Assembly (NCBI GenBank): GCA_002424625.1
Contig: DIKR01000078.1
Span: 832 to 6,432, forward strand
Direction: 5' to 3'
Length of the DNA: 5,601 nt
DNA from: Desulfuromonadaceae bacterium UBA5613
GTDB lineage: Bacteria; Desulfobacterota; Desulfuromonadia; Desulfuromonadales; UBA2197
Shown: positions 1 through 5,601 of the stretch, one piece after another
Numbering within the stretch: position 1 is the stretch's first letter
How the letters are laid out: each line of letters starts with the position of its first letter
Notes under the pieces: generated by a model
Seen by the model: the letters and a program-made list of their open reading frames with translations, nothing else
Told to the model about the DNA's origin: nothing
Database searches by the model: none
Program-made: the position numbers and the translations under genes

Positions 1-48
1 AAGAATGATGCTCACCAGCCGGGATAGTGGCGTCTGAGCATCATTCTT
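1..48. repeat. Perfect 14-bp inverted repeat, possible terminator of an upstream unit
   Basis: The arm at 1-14 (AAGAATGATGCTCA) is the exact reverse complement of 35-48 (TGAGCATCATTCTT), around a 20-nt loop at 15-34. The right arm runs into an A/T-rich stretch (TTTATTTATT, about 47-56). This fits an intrinsic terminator for a gene ending left of the window, possibly bidirectional because the left arm begins with AA. Against a classical terminator, the stem is AT-rich (5 G/C of 14), the loop is long, and the T run is interrupted. Within the loop a short GCC (18-20)/GGC (29-31) pairing is possible. The repeat begins at the first base of the window, so the full arm length is unknown. It could instead be the end of a small repeat element. 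Confidence 0.5.
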
Positions 49-92
49 TATTTATTCTAATGTATTTGCGCTGTTCCCTGATCATAATCCCG

Positions 93-120
93 TTGACAAT
101 GTCCAAATGAAGTTGCTAAT
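93..120 (+). promoter_or_regulatory. Predicted sigma70-type promoter for the operon
   Basis: A perfect -35 hexamer TTGACA lies at 93-98 and a 4/6 match to the -10 hexamer, GCTAAT, at 115-120, with a 16-bp spacer. Transcription would start near 126-128, giving a leader of roughly 37-39 nt before the ATG at 165. It is the only good promoter-like pair in the only sizeable non-coding gap, and the genes downstream are tightly packed, so it could serve all of them. The -35 box overlaps the small palindrome GACA-A-TGTC (95-103), and the start region overlaps the symmetric half-site array at 120-154, so this looks like a regulated promoter. It is predicted from sequence pattern only. Confidence 0.55.
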
Positions 121-154
121 GTCCTCACTTGTCCAATCATGACACTATGTGACA
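95..154. promoter_or_regulatory. Phased, symmetric TGTC/GACA half-site array (candidate operator)
   Basis: The 4-bp motif TGTC occurs at 100-103, 120-123 and 130-133, and its reverse complement GACA at 95-98, 141-144 and 151-154. Four of the six form two nested inverted repeats with the same centre, position 137: TGTC-N6-TGTC-N7-GACA-N6-GACA. Starts within each same-strand pair are 10 bp apart, about one helical turn. The other two form a compact palindrome GACA-A-TGTC on the -35 box. All three left half-sites read TGTCC and all three right half-sites read TGACA. The array covers the -35 box and the predicted start region, where a bound protein would block or control RNA polymerase. The HTH protein encoded immediately downstream is the obvious candidate binder, but that is inference. 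Confidence 0.5.
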
Positions 155-164
155 GGCGAGGATT

Positions 165-845
165 ATGAAGCTTTCAGTCAAAGAGGCAGCACGACTTCTC
201 TCAGTTTCAGAAAAAACCATCTACCGCTGGATTCAAAAAGAGGTCATTCCGGCCTACCGAATCCACGAGCAGTATCGCTTCAACGGTGCCGAGCTCATGG
301 AGTGGGCAACCTCACGACGGGTCGGGGCGACGCCGGAATCACTCCTTTCTCCTGCAACTCCCTCCTCGACCCAGAAGATCAGCCTCAGTGCGGCCCTGGA
401 AGCCGGTGGCATCTTTTATCGCATCAGTGGCACCACGCGCGACCAGGTATTGGCAGATACGGTCACGCATTTGCGCCTTTCCGACGGTATTGATCGTGAC
501 AAGCTTCTTAACCTGCTAATTGTGCGAGAGAACCTGTGTTCAACCGGGATCGGCAACGAAATCGCCCTGCCGCATCTACGCAATCCCGGAATCCTCCCGA
601 TCAGTCGCGCCACTGTCACCCTCTGTTTTACGGAAAACAAAGTCGATTTTCATGCCCTGGACGGGCTTCCCGTTGGAGTTCTCTTTACCATTATGGCGCC
701 GGACCTCCCCACGCATCTGCATCTCTACTCCCGGCTGAACTATCTTTTGCAGCGCCCGACCTTGCGCAACGTATTGGACCCTCCCGCCGGGCGTGAAGAA
801 ATCCTCGCGACCTTGCGTGCTGAAGAGGGGCGCTTGAGCGTATAA
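165..845 (+). CDS. Excisionase-type HTH / PTS EIIA (PtsN-like) fusion regulator
   Basis: This 226-aa soluble protein has two domains. Residues 1-52 form a MerR/excisionase-type DNA-binding domain (SVKEAARLLSVSEKTIYRWI, then the YRIHEQYRF wing), the kind that reads short DNA half-sites. After a Pro/Ser/Thr-rich linker (about 53-70), residues 71-222 resemble a PTS EIIA type-2 domain of the PtsN/EIIA-Ntr class. The phospho-acceptor motif is present as GIGNEIALPHLR with His137, and a second conserved His region lies in THLHLYSRL (His184/His186). There is no EIIB or EIIC transport domain, so the role is likely regulatory: DNA binding tuned by phosphorylation or by protein contact. The ATG at 165 starts directly at the HTH domain. 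A GAGG at 158-161 precedes it by only 3 nt, a short spacing. It is the first gene after the promoter and operator array and ends 8 nt before the next gene, so it may regulate its own operon. Domain calls are strong; the target and phosphodonor are inferred. Confidence 0.88.
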   Translation: MKLSVKEAARLLSVSEKTIYRWIQKEVIPAYRIHEQYRFNGAELMEWATSRRVGATPESLLSPATPSSTQKISLSAALEAGGIFYRISGTTRDQVLADTVTHLRLSDGIDRDKLLNLLIVRENLCSTGIGNEIALPHLRNPGILPISRATVTLCFTENKVDFHALDGLPVGVLFTIMAPDLPTHLHLYSRLNYLLQRPTLRNVLDPPAGREEILATLRAEEGRLSV

Positions 846-853
846 ACAAAGTA

Positions 854-1603
854 ATGCCTTATATTCCCTATAAAGAACAAAACAGAACTTTCAAAGAACG
901 ACCATGGGTCTTTGTTTATGGTGCCATGCTTGCGGCGATCGCAGGTTTTGTCAATGTCCTCCTCCTCGGTATCTATCATGTCCCGGTCAGTCACATGACC
1001 GGCGCGGTCGCCCGCATCGCCATTGATATTTCGTCCGGTAATCGTGCTGATTTCTGGGGAGCCTTTACGATCTTTATCGGTTTTTTGTGCGGCGCGATCC
1101 TCAGCGGCTTGATCATCGGCGGGACACGCGTGCAGCCGGGGCGACGCTACGGGGTGGCGATGATGACCGAGGCGACATTACTCTTCATTGCCGCGACATT
1201 GTTGATCAATGGCCATACCCGTAGCGGTATTCCCCTCGCTGCCATGGCGTGCGGTCTACAGAATGCCATGGCCAGCAGTTACTGCGGCTTGATTCTGCGC
1301 ACAACCCATGTCTCCGGGATGGTGACCGATATCGGCGTCCTCATCGGGCACTGGATTCGCTACAAACGGATTCAATCATGGAAACTGGCCCTGTTGCTGG
1401 TCATCTTTTCGGGATTTCTCATGGGAGGCATTAGCGGGGGCATCAGCTATTCTTATTATGGAATTTACCCGCTCTTTACTCTGGCAGCCGGTTGTTTTAT
1501 TGGCGGTCTTAGCTACTTTATCTGGCGCATCCGGCATTTTGAAGATTTTTCCATAGATCGCTGGGGGTACTTCCCTCCGGAAGAGGATAATGACACATTA
1601 TGA
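854..1603 (+). CDS. DUF1275 / YoaK-like integral membrane protein
   Basis: This 249-aa protein has about six or seven hydrophobic segments (roughly 18-40, 68-90, 103-119, 124-146, 153-168, 178-200, 203-224). It carries the family hallmarks of DUF1275: an N-terminal GFVNVLLLG segment followed by VSHMTG (residues 45-50), and the central ACGLQNA (132-138) followed by LRTTHVSGMVTDIG (148-161). The two Ser/Thr-His-x-(Thr/Ser)-Gly motifs suggest an internally repeated fold. The molecular function of the family is not established, though a transport role is often supposed. The ATG at 854 is the first possible start after an in-frame stop at 821-823, yet it has no clear Shine-Dalgarno sequence; being 8 nt after the previous stop, it may depend on translational coupling. 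Its stop overlaps the next start (ATGA, 1600-1603), which ties it to the ion-pump subunits. A link to that complex is inferred from operon position only. Confidence 0.85.
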   Translation: MPYIPYKEQNRTFKERPWVFVYGAMLAAIAGFVNVLLLGIYHVPVSHMTGAVARIAIDISSGNRADFWGAFTIFIGFLCGAILSGLIIGGTRVQPGRRYGVAMMTEATLLFIAATLLINGHTRSGIPLAAMACGLQNAMASSYCGLILRTTHVSGMVTDIGVLIGHWIRYKRIQSWKLALLLVIFSGFLMGGISGGISYSYYGIYPLFTLAAGCFIGGLSYFIWRIRHFEDFSIDRWGYFPPEEDNDTL

Positions 1604-3591
1604 GCTTGTTACTGGCGGCACTCGTGATCCTTGCGGCAGGGGCTCTTTTATCCCTGATTGCCGGTCGACACCCTCGACTTGTTCTTGCGACCGGGATTAC
1701 CTCCGTCATCAGCGCCTCTTTTTTGAACGCAGCAACAGCTCTTCTGGTCCTGACCGGACCTAAGACTCTTACCTACAGCAGCGGTTGGCTCGTTCCGGGC
1801 GGCGAATTCGTTCTCAAAGTCGACCCTCTTGCCGCCTTCTTTCTGTTGGCAATCTCCATTCTCCCCCCCCTGGCCGCCATTTATGCCAGTTCATATCTCA
1901 AAGAAGATGCCAAAACACGGAATCTCGGAGCTCATTTTTTCCTTTACTGTTTGCTTCTTGCGGCCTTGACCCTGGTCGTGACAGCGGCCAATGCCCTGCT
2001 TTTTATTGCCGCCTGGGAGATCATGACCATCTCCTCTTTTTTCCTGGTCAGTTACGATCATCATCACACGGAGGTCCGTCAGGCGGCCTGGCTTTATCTG
2101 CTGGTGGCCCACTTTGGCCTGTTGCTCATCCTTGCCTTTTTTCTCCTTGCCGGCAGCCAGTGCGGCAGCCTTAATTTTGCCGACTTTGCGCCCCTGGGCA
2201 AGGTCACCCCGACTATTTCTACCATCCTCTTCCTCTTGGCTCTGCTCGGTTTCGGCGTTAAAGCCGGTCTCTTCCCCTTCTTTATCTGGCTTCCCGATGC
2301 TCATCCGGCTGCCCCGAGTCATGTCTCGGCAGTCATGTCCGGGATTGTCGTCAAGACCGGAATCTATGGCATTCTGCGGGTTATGACCCTCCTCCCCCCC
2401 TTGTCAACGCTCTGGGGCGTGATTATCCTCACTCTCGGCCTGTTCGGGGCGCTGTACGGTATCGCTATGGCGATGCTGCAAAAGGATTTTAAGCGCTGCC
2501 TGGCTTATTCGACGGTGGAGAATGTCGGCATCATCTTTATGGGGATCGGTCTCGGCGTCCTGGCAGCGGCGCAACAGTTACAAGTTGTTGCGACCCTGGC
2601 CTTTGCCGGTGCTCTCCTCCATATCTGGAACCACACCCTCTTTAAGGGGCTCCTCTTTCTCGGAGCCGGCACCCTGCTCCATGCCACCGGCACCCGCAAT
2701 CTCGACCATATGGGGGGTTTACTGCGGCGCATGCCGCAGGCCGGCTTGCTGATCATCGGCGGCAGCGTTGCCCTCGCCGCCCTCCCCCCTTTAAACGGCT
2801 TTGCCAGCGAGTGGCTGATCTACCTTGGACTTCTTCACGCCGGTACCGCCATGAGCGGCGTCAGTGCACTAGGGATCGGCATGGTTCTGGCGCTCTTCGG
2901 CGTCGTCGGCACTCTGGCGGTGGTAACCTTTACCCGTTTGATCGGTATTGCCCTCCTGGGTGAAGCGCGTTCGCCGCAAGCAGCTCAGGCCCATGATGCG
3001 ACGGCAGCGATGCTCTGGCCTATGCGTCTCCTCTTTTTGGGATGCCTGATTATCGGACTCCTGCCGCAACTGGCCCTGCATCTCCTTGCCCCGACTCTCA
3101 CCCAACTGACGCCGACAGCGGCCCCGGAACTGCTTGCAATCTGTGCCCAACTCGGGCAGATCGGCCTCTGGGGGATGATTCTTTGTACCGCTCTCATTAT
3201 CGTGGCCCTCCTTTTGGCTGCACTGCAGCGGCGCCGGCCGACAACCTCCGCCGCAACCTGGGGTTGCGCCTTCCCCCGCCCGACAGCACAGATGGCTTAT
3301 ACGGCCGAGAGTTACAGCGGCTTGATCCATCATCTTCTGCCGCAAGCACTGCAACCAGAGATCAGTACTAAACGACCACGTTCGTTTTTTCCAGCGACAG
3401 TTCAATTTTTCCAGCATTCTCAGGAAGTGATTCTCCTGCGCTGTTACCAACCGCTCTTTTCCTGTCTGGCCGAGCGCTGTGTCCGACTGCGCTGGCTGCA
3501 ACAAGGCAAACAGCACCTCTATCTCCTTTATATCTTCATCTGTTGTGCTGGACTGATGCTTTGGAGCATCCTCGCGAGCAAAGGACTTTAG
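1600..3591 (+). CDS. hyfB-like: Hydrogenase-4 component B-like proton-channel subunit (first copy)
   Basis: This 663-aa polytopic membrane protein (about 16 hydrophobic segments) belongs to the antiporter-like NuoL/NuoM/NuoN, MrpA/D and HyfB/HycC superfamily. Its length and C-terminus fit HyfB/HycC best. The proton-path residues are visible: Glu140 in AAWEIMTISSFF (TM5 position), Lys221 in GFGVKAGLFPFFIWLPDAHPA (TM7), Lys252 in MSGIVVKTGIYG (TM8), Lys349 in NHTLFKG, and Glu404 in PPLNGFASEW (TM12 position). A C-terminal extension holds TWGCAFPRPTAQMAYTAESY (from about 553) and a final helix near 638-659. It would move protons or sodium ions in the membrane arm of an energy-converting hydrogenase or Ehr complex. 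The start is set by the ATGA overlap with the previous stop and by AGAGGA at 1582-1587. Oddities are Arg446 where the paralogue has Lys443, a degenerate AQMAYT where the paralogue has the family-like RMQYT, and an 8-C tract at 1863-1870. Family assignment is secure; the exact complex is not. Confidence 0.9.
   Translation: MSLLLAALVILAAGALLSLIAGRHPRLVLATGITSVISASFLNAATALLVLTGPKTLTYSSGWLVPGGEFVLKVDPLAAFFLLAISILPPLAAIYASSYLKEDAKTRNLGAHFFLYCLLLAALTLVVTAANALLFIAAWEIMTISSFFLVSYDHHHTEVRQAAWLYLLVAHFGLLLILAFFLLAGSQCGSLNFADFAPLGKVTPTISTILFLLALLGFGVKAGLFPFFIWLPDAHPAAPSHVSAVMSGIVVKTGIYGILRVMTLLPPLSTLWGVIILTLGLFGALYGIAMAMLQKDFKRCLAYSTVENVGIIFMGIGLGVLAAAQQLQVVATLAFAGALLHIWNHTLFKGLLFLGAGTLLHATGTRNLDHMGGLLRRMPQAGLLIIGGSVALAALPPLNGFASEWLIYLGLLHAGTAMSGVSALGIGMVLALFGVVGTLAVVTFTRLIGIALLGEARSPQAAQAHDATAAMLWPMRLLFLGCLIIGLLPQLALHLLAPTLTQLTPTAAPELLAICAQLGQIGLWGMILCTALIIVALLLAALQRRRPTTSAATWGCAFPRPTAQMAYTAESYSGLIHHLLPQALQPEISTKRPRSFFPATVQFFQHSQEVILLRCYQPLFSCLAERCVRLRWLQQGKQHLYLLYIFICCAGLMLWSILASKGL
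1863..1870 (+). repeat. Eight-C homopolymer inside the first hyfB-like gene
   Basis: A run of eight C residues covers two proline codons (Pro89-Pro90) and the flanking leucine codons of the gene at 1600-3591. Tracts of 7 C (2394-2400), 6 C (2784-2789) and 7 C (4776-4782) also encode Pro-Pro in the two paralogues. The reading frame is intact here. Such a tract is prone to slippage or sequencing error, but a purely coding explanation (Leu-Pro-Pro in loops between helices) is sufficient. Confidence 0.6.
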
Positions 3592-3597
3592 GCCCTT

Positions 3598-5568
3598 ATG
3601 ATCCTCTTTCTCAGTGGCATCGTCATCATGGCACTCTCGGGTCTTCCCGGCCTACTTATGTCGAGCCAGGACCATCGGGGACAAGCTTTTGCCGAAATCC
3701 TGGCGCTGCTCGGGATGATCATATCCTTTACCGGCCTGCTCCTATGTGCGACTCACGCCAGAGAAACGGTTTTGAGTGCCCCATGGAGCATCCCCGGCGG
3801 TGAACTGCTGATTCGCATCGATGCCATCTCCCTGATTTTCCTCCTCCCCTTACTTCTTGTCTTTGCCATGACTGTCATCTTTGGCAAGGATTACTGGCCG
3901 CAATCGCAGCATCCTGAAAACAGCCGCAAACTGCGCCTCTTTCACGGCCTGATCGTCGCTGCCATCGCCCTGGTCCTGACTGCCCAAAACGGCATCCTCT
4001 TCCTCGTTTCCTGGGAAATCATGGCCCTGGCCAGCTACTTTCTCATCACCACTGAGGATGATCTGGAAGCAACGCGCCGCGCCGGTTTCATCTATCTGGT
4101 GGCCACCCACACCGGCACCCTCGCCCTCTTTGCCCTCTTTGCCCTCCTCGATCTCAGTTGCGGCAGCTTCTCCCTCCCCGCGGCCGGCACCCTCTCTGCC
4201 GGCGCGCTGACGACCGCCATCTTCCTTTTGGCCCTTCTCGGCTTCGGCCTCAAGGCCGGGATCATGCCGCTGCATATCTGGCTCCCCGGTGCCCATGCTG
4301 CCGCCCCGAGTCATATCTCTGCCCTCCTTTCCGGGATCATGATCAAGACCGGCATTTACGGTCTGGTGCGCATCACCTCGCTCTTTGCGACGATTCCGCT
4401 GTGGTGGGGCTGGGTCCTGATCGTCCTCGGAGTGATCACCGGTATCTTCGGCGTCGCCTATGCCTTGGCGCAGCACGATCTCAAACGCCTCCTCGCTTAT
4501 CACAGTGTCGAGAATATCGGCATCATCACTCTGGGACTGGGACTCGCCCTCCTCGGCCGCAGCACTGGACTGTCGGAGTTGGCGGTTCTCGGCCTGGCCG
4601 GCGCCCTGCTCCATGTCGTCAATCATGCCCTCTTTAAATCGCTCCTTTTTTTGAGTGCCGGCGCCGTCATTCACGCCACCGGCACCCGTGAGATCGACCG
4701 GATGGGCGGACTGATCCGTTCACAGCCCTGGACGGCCGCCCTCTTTCTCGGCGGCGCCGTCGCCATCTGCGGCCTCCCCCCCTTTAACGGATTTATCAGT
4801 GAATGGTTCATCTATCAGGGGAGTTTTCGCGCCCTGATCGATCCGCGCTTAACATTGAGTCTGGCGATTCTCGTCGCGCCGGTTCTCGCCCTCATCGGCG
4901 GCCTGGCCCTGGCCTGTTTCGTCAAGCTCTTCGGCATCGTCTTTCTCGGCGCCCCGCGCACTCCGGCAGCGGCCTCGGGACATGATGCCACCCTGCTCAT
5001 GCGCGCGGCGATGCTCGTCCTCCTTGCCGCCTGCCTCAGTATCGGTCTCCTCCCCTGGCTCTTCGCCCCCCTGCTCAATAATGCCGCTTTAGCCTGGGCG
5101 CCGTTGAGCGGCAGCGACACGATTATAACCAGTATGACCTCGCTGATCTGGATCGGCATCCTCGGGACAACCCTGATCCTCCTCAGCGGTCTTTTCAGTT
5201 GGTGGCTGCACCGACGCAGTCACGGGGTTGAAGCTCAGCAGCCGACCTGGGGCTGCGGCTATCTGTGGCCGACCAGCCGCATGCAGTACACTGCTTCCTC
5301 CTTTGCCGCTGCTTTAGTGAAACTCTTCCGTTTCGAACTATGGAGCAGGGAGCATGGCGGCAAAACGAAAGGGCTCTTCCCGCACAGGACAGAATTTGCC
5401 AGTCACACCCCTGATAGTGTTCTTGACCGTTTGCTGTTGCCGCTGTTCCGTGTTCTGGCCAAAGCAGCGACCTGGCTGCGCACCTGGCTGCAAAACGGCG
5501 TCATTAGTCTCTATCTGCTGTATGTCGTCCTGACTTTATTCGCTCTGCTGATTCTCAGCGCGCGCTAG
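3598..5568 (+). CDS. hyfB-like: Hydrogenase-4 component B-like proton-channel subunit (second copy)
   Basis: This 656-aa membrane protein is a paralogue of the preceding gene and aligns along its whole length with almost no offset. Conserved positions are Glu140 (SWEIMALASYF), Lys219 (GFGLKAGIMPLHIWLPGAHAA), Lys250 (LSGIMIKTGIYG), Lys347 (NHALFKS), Glu402 (PPFNGFISEW) and Lys443 (CFVKLFGIVFLG). The C-terminus carries TWGCGYLWPTSRMQYTASSF (from about 550), close to the HyfB/HycC pattern, and a last helix around 636-655. It is therefore the more canonical of the pair. It probably provides a second ion half-channel pair in the same membrane complex. The start lies 6 nt after the previous stop; an AAAGGA at 3580-3585 is 12 nt upstream of the ATG, rather far, so some coupling with the first copy is likely. 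A later start at Met11 is possible but would cut the first hydrophobic segment. Its stop is 10 nt before the next ATG. Confidence 0.9.
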   Translation: MILFLSGIVIMALSGLPGLLMSSQDHRGQAFAEILALLGMIISFTGLLLCATHARETVLSAPWSIPGGELLIRIDAISLIFLLPLLLVFAMTVIFGKDYWPQSQHPENSRKLRLFHGLIVAAIALVLTAQNGILFLVSWEIMALASYFLITTEDDLEATRRAGFIYLVATHTGTLALFALFALLDLSCGSFSLPAAGTLSAGALTTAIFLLALLGFGLKAGIMPLHIWLPGAHAAAPSHISALLSGIMIKTGIYGLVRITSLFATIPLWWGWVLIVLGVITGIFGVAYALAQHDLKRLLAYHSVENIGIITLGLGLALLGRSTGLSELAVLGLAGALLHVVNHALFKSLLFLSAGAVIHATGTREIDRMGGLIRSQPWTAALFLGGAVAICGLPPFNGFISEWFIYQGSFRALIDPRLTLSLAILVAPVLALIGGLALACFVKLFGIVFLGAPRTPAAASGHDATLLMRAAMLVLLAACLSIGLLPWLFAPLLNNAALAWAPLSGSDTIITSMTSLIWIGILGTTLILLSGLFSWWLHRRSHGVEAQQPTWGCGYLWPTSRMQYTASSFAAALVKLFRFELWSREHGGKTKGLFPHRTEFASHTPDSVLDRLLLPLFRVLAKAATWLRTWLQNGVISLYLLYVVLTLFALLILSAR

Positions 5569-5569
5569 C

Positions 5570-5574
5570 GAGGT
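5570..5574 (+). promoter_or_regulatory. Ribosome binding site of the next gene
   Basis: GAGGT lies just after the stop codon of the second hyfB-like gene (TAG, 5566-5568), with a 4-nt gap to the ATG at 5579. It is the best-looking Shine-Dalgarno site in the window. Together with the ATG it supports a new gene starting here, although only seven full codons are visible. Confidence 0.65.
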
Positions 5575-5578
5575 AACG

Positions 5579-5601
5579 ATGCTCCTGCAACTTCTCCTCC
5601 A
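5579..5601 (+). CDS. Start of a further operon gene (partial, cut by the window end)
   Basis: Only the first seven codons are visible: M-L-L-Q-L-L-L, then the sequence ends. The start has a good ribosome binding site and follows the previous stop by 10 nt. A very hydrophobic N-terminus beginning Met-Leu-Leu is compatible with a NuoH/HyfC/HycD-like membrane subunit, which often follows HyfB-type genes in group 4 hydrogenase and Ehr operons. That identity is inferred from gene order; the residues alone do not prove it. Confidence 0.55.

Noticed and set aside
28..39. Possible sigma54 promoter (TGGC at 28-31, GC at 38-39)
   Set aside because: The gap between the GG and GC elements is too short for a -24/-12 promoter, and the site lies within the inverted repeat.
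125..152. Possible CRP/FNR-type site (TCAC at 125-128, GTGA at 149-152)
   Set aside because: The half-sites are in the wrong orientation and spacing for TGTGA-N6-TCACA, and the alternative TGTC/GACA array explains the symmetry better.
165..320. Excisionase-like HTH as a sign of a prophage or integrative element
   Set aside because: The HTH is fused to a PTS EIIA domain and no integrase, attachment site or phage gene is present; the fold is also common in ordinary regulators.
149..493. Plus-strand open frame of 114 codons overlapping the regulator start
   Set aside because: It is out of frame with the HTH-EIIA gene, has no domain, and its ATG lies inside the half-site array. The frame starting at 165 has clear family similarity.
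2869..3516. Minus-strand open frame of 215 codons with scattered Cys and His
   Set aside because: It is a shadow of the first HyfB-like gene; the composition follows from the antisense of Leu/Ala-rich codons and there is no regular metal-binding spacing.
3850..4674. Long open frame on the minus strand (274 codons), rich in Gly, Glu, Asp and Gln
   Set aside because: It is antisense to the second HyfB-like gene, whose hydrophobic codons read backwards give charged residues. It has no recognisable domain, no ribosome binding site that I can see, and overlaps a clearly real gene.

Overview
The window looks like the start of a bacterial operon for a membrane-bound, complex I-like enzyme. Genes run almost back to back on the + strand, base composition is moderately GC-rich with a more AT-rich leader, and the gene content (excisionase-type HTH plus PTS EIIA fusion, DUF1275 membrane protein, two HyfB/HycC-type subunits) is reminiscent of Desulfuromonadales/Geobacterales-type deltaproteobacteria. 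The taxonomic guess is inference from gene content only; there is no rRNA or other marker.

Layout. Positions 1-48 form a perfect 14-bp inverted repeat around a 20-nt loop, probably the end of an upstream unit. Positions 49-164 are the only real intergenic region. It holds a credible sigma70-type promoter (TTGACA at 93-98, GCTAAT at 115-120) and an ordered set of six TGTC/GACA half-sites. Four of these are exactly symmetric about position 137 and resemble an operator. Next come a 226-aa HTH-EIIA regulator (165-845), a 249-aa DUF1275/YoaK-like membrane protein (854-1603), two tandem paralogous proton-channel subunits of the HyfB/HycC/NuoL-M-N superfamily (1600-3591 and 3598-5568), and the first codons of another gene at 5579 that continues past the window.

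How the genes may work together. Gaps are 8 nt, a 4-nt ATGA overlap, 6 nt and 10 nt, so all five are probably cotranscribed from the leader promoter. The two large subunits carry the Glu and Lys residues used by the proton half-channels of complex I and group 4 hydrogenases. They also carry the C-terminal Trp-Gly-Cys region and last membrane helix seen in HyfB/HycC. They would form the ion-pumping arm of an energy-converting hydrogenase (Hyf/Hyc type) or of an energy-converting hydrogenase-related (Ehr) complex; the catalytic genes that would decide between these lie downstream. The first gene is likely a local regulator: it can bind DNA through its N-terminus and carries an EIIA domain with the phospho-acceptor histidine. 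That suggests a link between PTS(Ntr)-type phosphorylation and expression of a redox-driven ion pump.

The parts most worth following up are the symmetric operator array and the HTH-EIIA regulator placed next to an ion-pumping operon. I see no mobile element, CRISPR array, tRNA or rRNA in the window.
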